DNA from: Pseudevernia furfuracea
Taxonomy: Eukaryota > Ascomycota > Lecanoromycetes > Lecanorales > Parmeliaceae
Assembly: GCA_022315425.1 (NCBI GenBank)
Contig: JAIUPT010000033.1
Location: 1,116,001 to 1,180,000 of the forward strand
Length of the DNA: 64,000 bases
Direction of reading: 5' to 3'
Shown here piece after piece: positions 22,421 through 33,533 of the stretch. The position numbers were made by a program, and so were the translations under genes. The notes under the pieces are model-generated. The model did not search any database. It saw only the letters and a list, made by a program, of their open reading frames with translations, and had not been told where the DNA came from. The first letter of the stretch is position 1. Each line of letters opens with the position of its first letter.

Positions 22421-23281
22421 CTATGCGTAGAACTTGAGACACCGTCCATCGTCATGCGCGCCCTTGCACTCTAATCCGCACACCCTAGCTCCACACTTCA
22501 TGCATTTTATGGTGCCCCAATATCCACAGATCTCACAGAAATGTCTTTGAGGCTTTCCTGGAGGCGGAGGAGCTGCGCGAGCGGCATTGTAGGATAGTGG
22601 AGGACCTGAAAGAAGGGTCTGAATCACTTCTTCTGACGGGGCCGGGGGCACTTGGGATTTGAGCAACGGCTCATCATCCAGAGGATCTCTAGCTCCTGGA
22701 TTGACAATCCCACCAGCACGTAGAGTGCCTGTTGAGGCTCCCCCATGTGTGGACTGCACTTCTGACGTCGAAGAGCGTTTCATATTCGGCGTAGATCTGG
22801 AAGGTTTCAGAGCTGGCACCCGAGGGGCTGCAGAGGATGGATGCTGCTGTTGTAGGGCAAGAAACGCCTCCTCGTCGGCAAGATGGTTGGCAAAAGTCTT
22901 TTGGGACATGAGGATGCGGCGGACATTCGTCGTGGTCTTCTTCTGTACTGTTCGCCAAGTCAGAAACCACCCAGTCCCATCAATCAAAGCGTCCAAGTTT
23001 CTTTAACCTTTCCCAGCACTCTCCCTATGCTTCGATGGCACAGCGATTTGTACATCTCTTTGACTGTCCTTGTCCAAATCGGCCAAGTGCTTCAAGACGG
23101 CATTCTGTTGGGCGACTGTGGTATCGGCGCCAGCAATTCCTGCGAATCTTGCACCGCGTTTGTTTCTCCCGGCTGTTGGGTTTACCGGTGCTTGAACGGT
23201 ACCTTGTCCATGGTCAGGGACTAGAGTGTAGCCAGGCGCTCTGATCGAAGTCGAATTTGCGAGCACCTCGATGTGAGGCAT
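22421..23281 (-). CDS. VPS71: SWR1 complex subunit Vps71/Swc6 (HIT zinc finger)
   Basis: Exons 23008-23281 and 22421-22947 encode 266 aa. The N-terminus MPHIEVLANSTSIRAPGY, with ALxHLxxLDxDS-like text (AVLKHLADLDKDSQRDVQI), and after the intron NVRRILMSQKTFANHLADEE are family hallmarks. The C-terminus is a HIT-type zinc finger: CEICGYWGTIKCMKCGARVC, then CKGAHDDGRC. Vps71 (ZNHIT1 in animals) is part of the SWR1 remodeller that exchanges H2A for H2A.Z. A Pro/Ala-rich linker separates the halves. The intron donor is GTTAAAG, a weaker form, but only this splice joins the two conserved parts in frame. The start lies 754 bp from the divergent alternative oxidase gene. Confidence 0.92.
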
Positions 23282-23540
23282 AGCAGCGGCCTAAAGCCAG
23301 CTTTGATGTGGTTTTGCCGAGCTTGGTCAGGGCGAGAGCGAGGTAGAAAAAGGAAAAGAAATCAAAAGACGAGTATCACTGTATCTTACGGGGGAGGGGG
23401 GTAGAGTAAAGCTCGGCAAAGATCTGGGTCAGAGTTTGCCGATGAGGCAGTGTGGGAGCTCGGGTGCTCAATTCCTTGTCCGATCCGTCCTCTTCATCAA
23501 CACAGCTTTGAGTCCTTGACTTTCAATTTGCGTTGCATTC

Positions 23541-23580
23541 AATAATAATACAGTAATAATAATACAGTAATAATAATAAT
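23541..23580. repeat. AAT microsatellite
   Basis: Imperfect run of aat triplets interrupted twice by cagt, about 260 bp upstream of the VPS71 start and 455 bp upstream of the alternative oxidase start. Confidence 0.9.
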
Positions 23581-24035
23581 CATCACTCGTCGAAGTAGTG
23601 AGGGTCACGCGGTTGATTGGATTTTCAGTGGCCGTGATTACTCCGTAGAGTACTGACTTCCCATTTGAAAGGGGGCCCCCAGTCCGAAATCTCCCGCACC
23701 CGGAATATCCTCGATATCGAGAGTGGCGGAGCTCGTGTTCCTTCAGGCACAATGCCAACTGGCAAATCCGGGGGTATGTTACAAATCGGGGTGCGGTGGA
23801 GGCTGTTTTCCGATATATCGTGTCTTGCTATCCCTACGGTATTGCCCTAGCGCGAATATTGCTCGGGGAGGTGAATCATACATAAGCGGCAAACTCTTGT
23901 CTGCTTTGTTTCTTCTCCTACACTACTCATACTACTACTACTGTATCTGACTGACCAACCTTCAACATCCCATCTTAACACATAACCTCCTAACATCTCC
24001 ATCATCTATACTGAATACGAGTACCTGCATCACAG

Positions 24036-25282
24036 ATGTATGCACGTGCAAGACCAACAGCAACAGTCCTTGTCAACAAAGGTGCTGCAGCACAACTCTC
24101 ATACGCCCTCCATTCCTTCGTTGATAGATCAAGCTCTGCATACTTCAGACCCTGTGCGAGTTATTGCCTGGTCCAGCCCCCTGGGTCGCCATCGAAACGA
24201 CACTTTACTACCACTCCTCGGACACAGATCCAGGAGAGATATTTTCCTCCAGCCGACACCAAGAATATCAAAATTACCCCTCCAGCATGGCACCACCCGA
24301 TGTAGGTATCCACCATTTGCCATTGGCATTACCAAGTAGCCCTGGTATCGCCAACGAAACGCATACATACGACTAACACCTAGCCAGTTACACCGAACAG
24401 CAGATGAATGCTATACAAGTAGCCCACCGCGAGAGAAAGACCTGGTCCGATTTTTGGGCGATGGCCATGTTGAGGCTATTACGATGGGGTATGGACACCG
24501 CCACAGGCTATAGTCATCCCACCGAAGAGGCCAAGAAGAGGGGCAGTTGGCTCGGGCTCAGCAAAATCAACAGTTGGCTTGGTCCATCACCTATGACCGA
24601 GCGTAAGTGGCTCGTGAGGTTCCTCTTCCTCGAAAGCGTTGCTGGTGTTCCCGGCATGGTTGCTGGATCAGTTAGGCATCTGCACAGCCTACGGCGGCTG
24701 AAAAGAGACAATGGATGGTAAGCATTAGCTGGCGGTTCCTCCGGGCTGTGACTGGCTGACGATGGTACTAGGATTGAAACCCTCCTAGAAGAAGCCTACA
24801 ATGAACGTATGCACCTTTTGACGTTCATGAAGATGGCCGAGCCGGGCCGATTCCTGAAGTTGATGATCATCGGTGCGCAAGGTGTCTACTATAACATGTT
24901 CTTCATGAGCTATTTATTCTTCCCTCGGGCATGCCATCGGTTCGTTGGATACCTTGAGGAGGAAGCGGTCTTGACCTACACTCGTGCAATCCAAGATATT
25001 GAGGCTGGAAGACTCCCCCAATGGCAGAAGCTTGAAGCACCAGAGATCGCTGTCAAATACTGGAACATGCCGGAAGGTCATCGAACGATGCGAGACCTAC
25101 TGCTGTATATTCGGGCAGACGAGGCCAAGCATAGGGAGGTCAACCATACCCTGGGCAACCTCGAGCAAAGGAATGATCCGAATCCTTTCGTGAGCGAATA
25201 CGAGGACCCGGCCCGACCCCATCCATCGAAGGGAATCGAGAATCTCAAACCGACCGGATGGAACAGAGAGGAGGTGATCTGA
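24036..25282 (+). CDS. aox: Alternative oxidase, mitochondrial
   Basis: Exons 24036-24301, 24388-24717 and 24772-25282 encode 368 aa. The first 65 residues are Arg/Ser/Ala-rich and end near RHFTTTPRTQ, a typical mitochondrial presequence. The di-iron ligands are all present: FLESVAGVPGM, EEAYNERMHLLTF, YLEEEAVLTY and RADEAKHREVNH. ERKWLVRFLFLE and the hydrophobic MIIGAQGVYYNMFFMSYLF are family marks. The enzyme oxidises ubiquinol and reduces oxygen to water on the inner membrane, bypassing complexes III and IV. It keeps respiration going when the cytochrome route is blocked. The C-terminus NPFVSEYEDPARPHPSKGIE is normal for fungal enzymes. A second in-frame frame shadow at 24040 is not coding. 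Confidence 0.95.
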
Positions 25283-25868
25283 AAGTGGATTTGCAGATGT
25301 TTTGCAACGGTTTAGCGCTTGGCGTTTAGGAATACCATCTCTACTCTTGAACGATAGAAGGAGAAGAAACGGGGCTTACGGGCCACTTGGCGTTACAAAG
25401 GACAGTCTTCTGCACTGTGCAAGCCCAAGGTCCAGTGCGTCAATAGAAGCATAAAGAAAAGAAAAGACAATTTTTCGGAGCAATGAAGAAGTCAAAGAGC
25501 TAAGGTACTTACTACTCGGGGTACATAAGGTACTCGATACACGTGATCCAATGTCTATGCAAGCTCTCAAGCCATTTAGGCGTCGACAGGGGTTGGATCT
25601 ACAGGTAACAGGGGTGCCCTAACTTTCTAAGGGCAAAATTGCCCCTCACAGAGGCTATCGATAAAGCTACTAGTCCCCACCAACCACCGCATGCCGTTCC
25701 AAGCTTCCCACAAAACAGATGTTAGCATTCCACTCGAGTCACACTCCCTCAATCGCAGCTTAAGCTTAACATAACTATCCACGTCTGTCCTTTACGCCAA
25801 TTGGTCTCTCAGAAGCGGCATCGTTACCATAAGTATATATTCCTGGAGCTGATCCTTGTTCAACGCGC
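25283..25868. other. Intergenic, no gene recognised
   Basis: About 590 bp between AOX and the next plus-strand gene. It should hold the AOX 3' UTR and the next promoter. Repeated aaggtact/ggtac words occur near 25505-25535. No gene seen. Confidence 0.5.
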
Positions 25869-27511
25869 TTGGCTGCAGACAACCGATCGCCAGATCCACA
25901 GCCGCCAGGCATGCCACCGAGGAACTCGTTTACAAGCTCTTTCTCGGCATCTGATGCCAATAATGAGGTTGTCTGTCCATTGAGAAACCATGATGGGTCC
26001 AATTGTCGGAAAAGATGTCTGGGAGTAAGCACTGAGATTCGTAAACAATGGGCGGTCTCGACTCCGCGTGCACTCGATGCATGCTGACCACCAATTGATC
26101 TACAGGAGAAGCGTTATCGATCGATGCAAGAGCACATCCGAAGAGCACACCCAGAACACTATATTGCGAAGCTACCTGCAACCGAAGAGAGCTTCCAGCT
26201 CATGATCAATACGCCGCCGTCGGAGCGCCCACAACCTCCTCCACCTCCACCAACGCAGCCATACAGCAATTCAGGTATGCCAGCTATCCCGGCAAATGAG
26301 GTCCGATGCTGATGGTTCAGTTTATGGTCACGATAGAGATGCATACACCGGCATTCAAAGCTCTCCTGCACCGCCTCGAACTTTGGAAGACCAATACCCA
26401 GCTGCAGCTACAGCCGCCGTTGCTCTAGCACAGCTTCACAGCCATCAACCACACTCAGAGTGGGGCTCGGAGGCCGTGAGTAGTCTCTGAGGAGCAGTTA
26501 TCTCCATCAAAACCTCGAAGGTCAACTGACAGTCGCCCTGCTGCAGGACTACGCCTCCGAAAATGAAGCGAGTCAACCACCAATGCGCCCTTCGATTGAA
26601 CTTCCCCCCATTCAAAATCATCTCAACCAGCAATCGATACCTCCATTCCACTCGCCAAGACCCAGAGAGTTGCTTCCGTCGATGATGGCACATTCACCGC
26701 CTGGACGCTCCTCCACTTTACCTCCACTGCAAAGAAAAGACTCCATACAAAGAAAAGAAAAGGCCAATAGGCCTCGAAAATCTTCAATAACCCAAGGCAG
26801 CCGGAAGCCGAAGCACGAAAAGACGAAATCAAAGGATTATTCGAGGAGACTAAGCATAGAGCGAAGGAAAGCATTTTCTGCAGAACCGCCAGGTGCGGCA
26901 GCAGCGGCAGCAATGGGAAAGAGGTGGGAAGACCTGATCGATGCAGCAACCTCCGCTACAGAAGCAGACTCTGATCGAGATGTGACGCCTGTAAGACATT
27001 CCAGCTGATCCCTCCTTCCAGCCCGCTCATCCTCCAATAGATACCCCAGTCCCCATCCTCAATTAAACGCGCCTCCATGCCACCTTTCTCCAGCATGTCC
27101 CACAACAACCAATCTTACAAAGCTTCGCCGCTCCATAGGGCCCTCACACCACCATCCTCACATTCCTTCACCGGTCCCACGCTATTTCCCTCAGTCGAAA
27201 CATCCCTCGACTCCTCTGCCTCCACTCAGTCATCCGGCCGCAATTTCCACATACCTTCTTCAGGCCTGTCAAATTCCTCGGATACCACTTCCCCAACGTT
27301 TTATAGCCAGCCTGTGCAGATATACTGTGCAGGTTGTAGAAGACTGAGTGTGCTGAAAGACAGCTATGCGTGCACGGAGTGTATCAGCGGGTTCTGTAGT
27401 GATTGCATTTATAGGCTGACTAGTGAGCAGCACATGGGCAGACCAAGGCCTTGTCCGAAGTGCCAAGTGCTGGGGCCAAGCTATAAGGCATTTCAGTTGG
27501 AGCTGCGCTGA
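25869..27511 (+). CDS. Conserved fungal zinc-binding protein, function unknown
   Basis: Exons 25869-26024, 26106-26274, 26321-26475, 26547-26990 and 27041-27511 encode 464 aa. The N-terminal part has VCPLRNHDGSNCRKRCLGEK, then RYRSMQEHIRRAHPEHYIAK, an atypical zinc-finger-like unit with HIRRAHPEH. The middle is Pro/Ser-rich with basic stretches. The last 70 residues have a RING-like cysteine pattern: CAGC, CTEC, CSDC and CPKC. I recognise the arrangement as common to Pezizomycotina but know no function for it. All four splices keep frame and join conserved-looking text (DVTP to IPQSPS at 26990/27041). It may be a nuclear protein, given the basic segments; that is inference. Confidence 0.78.
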
Positions 27512-28013
27512 TAAAACTGGCTTAACGATTTATGATTCGTTGCAATTGTTGAAATAGTGGTTGCCCGTCTGAGGTTAGCGGCATGCTGGAATAAGATCAA
27601 GGAACGACTTCGACGTTGAACAGCGGCGGATAGACTCGTTTCAACGCGGGAGCGTTCGGGTTGGGTTGAAGGACACGAGACTTTCTTCAATTGAAGATCT
27701 TCAAGGCTGATTGGATGGTACGAGCATGTACAGAAAGCGTCAGCGAAAAGTACATAATGTCCTCATCTTGCAGTGCGAGAGAGGCGCAATACATCGGTGA
27801 TCCGATTTGAGCAAATCAGCTTCAAGTGCTGGCGATATGAAAAGGGGCTGTCAAGTCATCTCTTTCGATCTAAGGCGTATATGCTTTTGTACGCTCTAGA
27901 TCGGAAACGTAAAATATGCATCATGCCATCTCTGACGTCCCTTCGTAAGTAGCGCTTTCGCGCTTCATCCTCGATCCCACCCCCACGTACACCTGCTTAT
28001 AGCCACAAGCCCC
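27512..28013. other. Intergenic between converging genes
   Basis: About 500 bp between two converging stops; expected 3' UTRs. Short frames on the minus strand (27493-27690) have no support. Confidence 0.5.
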
Positions 28014-29626
28014 TTATTCTCCAACCCCATAGCTTTTGACTCTACTCCAGAAATAGGCCTTGTCGTTCTTCAGCCCAAATTCCGCCCAATCGTCGGTTAG
28101 CTTATTGTAGCTCCAATAGCCCTTCCATGCCAGCTTATTATTTCTTGTAGCACCTGCGCTCCTGCCAGCGTTCTTGAGCTGAAGAGCCAATTTGTAGATG
28201 TATTTTGGAATAGCGTGACCAGCGTCTGCGCCTTCAGTTTCAATATGGATAGTGCCTTCTTCGCTATTTCCTTCTTCTCCTCCATTGCCCTCTTCGCCGG
28301 TTGCAGTGTGGTACGGATCCCCACTAAGTTTCCACCTGCCGCGAAGGCAGTTATTCATCACGGCACTTGGCAGGCCGCTTGCGTGGCGAGTGTGCAAGTT
28401 TTCCTTGGTAAGGTAGTGCACTACGTCTGTGGGCTCGCTGGTCGTGAGTAAGGCTGCGCACTTCCCATCACGGAAGAACCGTAGGTAGCGGTAGTAGGTT
28501 ACGATGTGGACAGGGGTATTCCATGTGACCTGGCTGGCGGTGTTGCCACCGGGACGGATGTAGTTTACGGTGCTGATGTAGCAGCCGTTAAAGCGGAGAC
28601 GGGGGCGGTTTTGGAACATGTGACGGTAGGTTGGGTAAGCGGGTGACAAGGCAAATCGATCCGGGGGAGGAGAGGTATCTGTGAGATCGAGTGAGTCGAG
28701 GTCTGCGTCAAGGTCGCCGACGGCCAATGGGAGAGGGCCGCCAGTGATGGTGCAGGTCCAGTTGTAGTGCATAGCGCTGAAACCAAATTCAGGACCTAGG
28801 CAAACACGTTTCCATATTCGATCTTCGATTGCGACTAGGTAGGCGAAGCGTTTGCAGACCAGGGAAAGGCGGGCAAAGGAAGCCACATCGATGATCGCCG
28901 TTTGTAGGAGGATGTTGATGAGGATCTCTGACGGAATCGTTGAGATAGGACATGGCGGCTGGGGGGTTTTGTCTGTGGGTGGTTCCTGGACTGGTATCGG
29001 GAGGGAGGAGAAAGAGGCTATGAGCTCGGATATCGTTGAGGCGGGGGGCCCGTCCAGGGAGCGGTGAGCGGTATTTGGGACAGTGACGGCGGCATTTGAT
29101 GGTTTGGGGTCGGTCGGTTTCGATTTGAAGGACGAGGGCGGGAAGTGCTTGTTCTTGTAGATGCGGTCGACGCCCGCATCGAGCTGGATTCGTGTCAATG
29201 ACGGACATTCTTTTAATCAAAAGGGTCGGTGCGTACCCTGTAGGCTTTGCGGTAATGGTCCAAGCTGTCCCCCAGGCTGCCTTCCGACTCTCTCTCAACT
29301 GCCAGCTCATAGTGATCTAAAGCCGAGCGTGGTTCTCGTTTGTTCCTGGGGTGTATTCTTTCTCCCGCTTTCCCCAATCTTCGTTCCTCATCCTTGTCTT
29401 CTAGATCAGGAACACCATCTCCTCCAAGGTCCTCGACGTTCTCTTCTGCTTCTCTGGTCTGTTTGCGAATCAACGGAGGGAATGCTCCACTGCTATTCTG
29501 TGGTTGGCGTGGCGGTCGTGCAGATTTGTTGGCCAATGCGGATGGTGCTCCCTTTGCACGGAGCATAACTTCTTGTTGCCATTGCTGACGAAATCTTTCA
29601 AGCTCCTCGACCGTGTCTCCAGCCAT
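28014..29626 (-). CDS. HRT3: F-box protein, Hrt3 / Pof7 / FBXO9 type
   Basis: Exons 29237-29626 and 28014-29183 encode 519 aa. The N-terminus ELERFRQQWQQEV starts the protein. A TPR/MIT-like helical pair follows (ALDHYELAVERESEGSLGDS, then LDHYRKAYRLDAGVDRIYKN across the splice). The F-box reads ISTIPSEILINILLQTAIID, then LVCKRFAYL and IWKRVC. The C-terminal region RPRLRFNGCYISTVNYIRPG and VTYYRYLRFFRDG is the conserved Hrt3/FBXO9 domain. Such proteins pick substrates for SCF ubiquitin ligases; FBXO9 is linked to TTI1/TEL2 turnover in animals, while fungal targets are little known. An acidic Gly/Glu insert sits near residue 430. The start is 403 bp from the divergent oxidoreductase. Confidence 0.88.
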
Positions 29627-30029
29627 GTTGGGGTATTTGCAGTATTAAATGAAGTAAAATAGAGTTGACGTGATCCAAAAACAGTGCCAAGCATATGGTG
29701 GTTAGCAGCTCCCGGAGGCAGAAAACGGTCGCCTGCCTGCATTTAAGTAAAGAAGGTGAACCGCTGGATGACTCTTAAAACGAAATCATAGAGTTTGTAC
29801 CTTTTTACTAGATGCTGACATGACTCTAACCCTGTTTATATATAGAGCGACAGAGCCTAGACTCAGACAATATCGCAACAGCAGAAGTATCTATAGTTAC
29901 ATAGCCATGTCTAACTCCTCCACTCCTCCACTCCTCCACTCTTGAGTTCTTCTTAAACAGAGTAGCATCTTTGTAAATGATTTCTTGAGCTTTTTCTTGT
30001 TTTCACCTTTCCTTTCAAGAAAAGCTACC
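29627..30029. promoter_or_regulatory. Divergent promoter region, HRT3 / oxidoreductase
   Basis: This 403-bp stretch holds both promoters. A TATA-like word (tttatatatag) lies near 29834-29844, about 190 bp before the oxidoreductase start. A tandem ctcctcca repeat (29915-29941) and a pyrimidine-rich tract follow. Confidence 0.55.
29915..29941. repeat. Short tandem repeat ctcctcca
   Basis: Just over three copies of an 8-9 bp pyrimidine-rich unit in the upstream region of the oxidoreductase gene. Confidence 0.85.
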
Positions 30030-32281
30030 ATGGCGCCTATATACACAGCTCCAATTCGCTTTCATCAAGGGGAAGAGAAGATGGTATCTATTCCCCTTTG
30101 GAGTACATTCTTCCTCTTTTAGACCAAATATTGAGTCTGAAGACATGTCTTGGGAGTGTTTACTCTGTAGACATATTCTAAAGCTCAATACTTCCCCTCT
30201 AATAGGCAGTACTGACCTGCGAAATTGTAATCCAGCGGTCACTCCTCCATGTTCCCGATGGAGACAATCCTACATCTCCTGGCCTTAGTCCTCATGCTAG
30301 GCGCATACTAAATATATCCTCATTACTAGCCCTTGGTACGTTGGATGCTGAAGGACGTCCTTGGACTACGTTGCTGGGCGGCGAGCCAGGCTTTGCAAGG
30401 TCTTTGGGCCAATCCATCATCGGGGTTACGACTTTAGTTGATCGAAAATTCGACCCCGTGATTGGACTCTTATTGGGCGACAACAAAGATGGGGAAGTCC
30501 ACGAAGAGAAACGGAATGGACGGTTGGTTTCGGCTCTGGGAATACATCTGGCGACGAGAGACAGGGTGAAATTGTCCGGAAAGATAGTCGCTGGTGCTCT
30601 TGGGCATCATGGACGGACCTCTGAAGCAGACGACGATGACAGTGGTGCGGCGGAGGTCCAGCTAGTCTTCGCTATCCAGCAAAGCTTAGGTACGTAATGA
30701 CAGACGTGATTTACCTCCAGACTAAGTCAAAATACAGGCAACTGCCCCAAGTACTTGAACCAAAAACAGATCGTTCCATCTCTGCCTCAACCGTGGCTAT
30801 TGTCCAATACCCTTCCTTTGCCTGATCCGGCTCTAAGGCTGCTCGCTAAGGCTGACATGTTTTTCCTTTCCTCATCGAATCATGAATCGACCATGGGAAC
30901 GAATCATCGTGGTGGGCAACCAGGCTTTGTCCGTGTGGCTCAGAACGATACGTCTAAGACCGTTCTGGTGTACCCCGAATATAGTGGTAATAGATTGTAT
31001 CAGACACTAGGGAATCTATACACAACTCCTCGGGCTGGTTTGATCTTTCCGGACTTCGATTGCGGAGACGCTCTGTATCTTACAACTACCGCTGAAATTT
31101 TACTTGGCAAAGACGCAGCGGCCATTCTCCCCCGGTCCAATCTCGTTGTAAAATTGCACGTGTGTGCAGCTCGCTTCGTCAAAAACAGCTTGTCTTTTCG
31201 AGGAGACATTCTCGAGCGATCGCCGTATAATCCCCCCGTTCGTTATCTTCCCGCGGAAAAGGCCTTACCCGATGCACAGACCAACAACAGCAAGGTGGTT
31301 TATGCGAAACTCTTAGCGAGAGATCGGCTTACCCCTACAATTGCTCGCTTTCGGTTCGGCATAAGTGATCCAGAAGCGTCAGGGCGTTGGACGCCAGGCC
31401 AGTACGTGGCTCTAGCTTTTGAAGACGAAGTATCACTGGGCTACAGCCACATGCGAGACGATGACCCAAAGAGCTTAAATGATGACTACGGTACGTACTC
31501 GTCACAATGGAATGCTTCCTAATTTGGAGCAAAATGGGTCACATATCATCGTTCGAGAGCATACGAGTAAAGCTCCTTTACCGTAACTTAGTTCAAACGC
31601 CATATTTCGGGAGCAAAAGAATCTTTCTGCTCTCTAAACTTGCCCCGTTTCTCGGCTTTTTACTTACCTAAAAGGAGCAACGCTGACTCCGAGATCCGAA
31701 CAGTGCGGACCTTCACGATCTCATCATCCCCTAGTAAGCTCCTCGAAGATGAGTTCGAGGTTACAATCCGGAATGTCGGGAATGTCACAAATTTCTTGTT
31801 TCGGCAGAATATACGTGGGGGCCTCGAAGTCCCACTGAAAGGGTTTGGGGGTAGCTTTACCATCAACCAGGGCCCTAAGGAGATCGTTCCATTCGTCGCC
31901 GGTGGTATCGGCATTACGCCTCTTCTTGCTCAGGTACATGACTTGGACTTGACACGCATACGATTGTTTTGGACAGTCACCATTCATGATATCGGCTTAG
32001 TCATTGATACTGTCGAGAGATGTCCGGCATTGGGACCGTCCACTATAATCTTCATATCTAGATTCAGCGAACAATCACCCGCAGAAAGCAACCTCCAGAT
32101 TCAAAAACTTAAAGGTTTCAGTGTTCACGTCACCACCAAACGTATGGTAGCTTCCGATGTCGAAGGACATTCAGACCTGTCATCGAACTGGTATATGTGT
32201 ACGGGCCCAGCACTACGCAAATCTCTATTGGCCTGGCTGGGGACTGGGAAGAAGACTTTTTATGAGGACTTTGATTATTAA
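30030..32281 (+). CDS. Flavin oxidoreductase: split-barrel module fused to ferredoxin-reductase module
   Basis: Exons 30030-30083, 30236-30689, 30738-31490 and 31704-32281 encode 612 aa. Residues about 20-250 resemble the pyridoxamine-phosphate-oxidase-like FMN split barrel (SSLLALGTLDAEGRPWTTLL, then GGEPGFARS; further LIFPDFDCGDALYLTT). The second half is an FR-type reductase: LLARDRLTPTIARFRFGI, PGQYVALAF, the FAD motif RTFTISS made by the 31490/31704 splice, the NAD(P) motif FVAGGIGITPLLAQ, and CTGPALRKSLLAWL near the end. There is no C-terminal 2Fe-2S domain. The electron acceptor is unknown. Intron 1 (152 nt) resembles an intron in another gene (see repeat entries), and intron 3 is unusually long at 213 nt. 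Confidence 0.85.
30084..30235 (+). repeat. Introner-like intron, copy A
   Basis: Intron 1 of the oxidoreductase, 152 nt, about twice the usual intron length here. Its 3' 115 nt align by eye at roughly three quarters identity with the intron at 56890-57040, sharing blocks accaaat, ttgagt, tgtcttggg, aaagctcaa, tctaataggca, ctgac and atccag. Confidence 0.8.
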
Positions 32282-33118
32282 TGACAGCGTGCTGTCAAAT
32301 CGAGAAATGAGTGGGTGGCCTGTCGATTCTTATGATGGGGGTTTGACGTGAAATTGCGAGGGCTTCAATTCATCAGACTGCTGACAACTTGCCTATGTTG
32401 AAGTGGAGCTTCCAGTTAATAAAAGGGGGAAACCCTGACTTCGGCGAAGACTCCTTGTTCTACTGGAATTTCCGCGCGAGCAGAGGCGTCTTCCCCACCG
32501 CAAGTAGCAAAGATGAAGGTTTCGATCCTATCAAGAAGGTAATCGTGTCAGTTGTAATGACCTGCGAGACATCATGATTACAGAAAGCGCGCATACAAGT
32601 CTCTTCCTTGCATGTTGGGGGTCAGGAACTAAGAAAAGAACATCTTAATCATCTTGGGTTGGCCCTCCTGCCAATGACTTTTTGTTGTAGAGTACGCGAC
32701 ACGCGATGAAACAGAGACACAAAAAAAAATCTAGTCCTATCATGTTATCAGCTCTTCCATAAGCGACAATCTTCAAGTATCCGATGGTTGGTAGGCTAGA
32801 AAATGTTGAGCTGTGTCCATCCAGTGTTCATTTGCTGCTCTGATCGCGCTAGCGTTCTCTCGCGCCACAACAGATGCAGAGTAGATGGTATATCGCAATG
32901 TCGATAAGACGCTAGAAAATGCATGACGGTGGAGTATAGTGCGGCACTTTCATGCATGAAGGTTATTCTAAGCTCTCGTGACTGTCCGACGTCACAACCG
33001 TTGGGCTCGAAGACATGTATAAAACCAGATCGCCGTTTGTCGAGGAACATCCGGACCTCTAACTACCAACAAGCTTACAAAAGCCACACACACACTTTCA
33101 TAGCACCTCACACCAACT
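32282..33118. other. Intergenic with TATA box for the secreted-protein gene
   Basis: No gene recognised in this 840-bp stretch. A frame near 32395-32540 (KGGNPDFGEDSLFYWNFR) looks mildly coding but has no partner exon. A good TATA-like word (gtataaaacc) lies at 33015-33024, about 95 bp before the ATG at 33119. Confidence 0.5.
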
Positions 33119-33533
33119 ATGTTGTCCACTCTACCATTGATGGCTCTTTTCTTGGTGCAGTACACATCGATCACCATAGAAGCTCCAACCCAAACGCTCG
33201 GCGGTTCATCATCCGTCCAATCCACTTCAGACCTTGAGGGTCAAATTGGTGATCTGGTGATTCCTCAAGAAGAGGCACGAAACGAGACCACTATGAAGAC
33301 TCGCAACAGTCGAAAAGCGCCAGATTATGCTACCTTGCTCAACGACATTGGTGATTTCAAACTTCCAAGCAACATAACTGCAGGCCACGTGGCTCAGGTT
33401 GCAAAGTGAGTTCAACATCAGCCAATTCCGACCAGAAAGGACATCACTGACAGACTTGTTCGATAGACAAGCCGTGCCATCCCTCTCTGATGCAGAAGTG
33501 ATCAGCATTGTTCAGGCATTGCGACCTGAGTAG
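33119..33533 (+). CDS. Small secreted cysteine-free protein (hypothetical)
   Basis: Exons 33119-33405 and 33467-33533 encode 117 aa. The N-terminus MLSTLPLMALFLVQYTSI looks like a signal peptide. The mature part is polar and has no cysteine, two N-glycosylation sequons (NET, NIT), and a basic stretch MKTRNSRK that could be a processing site. The splice (GTGAGT to GATAG) joins VAQVAK to QAVPSLSDAEVISIVQAL in frame. A TATA-like word lies about 95 bp upstream. I recognise no family. It could be a secreted effector-type or cell-wall-associated protein, but nothing beyond size and signal supports that. Confidence 0.6.
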
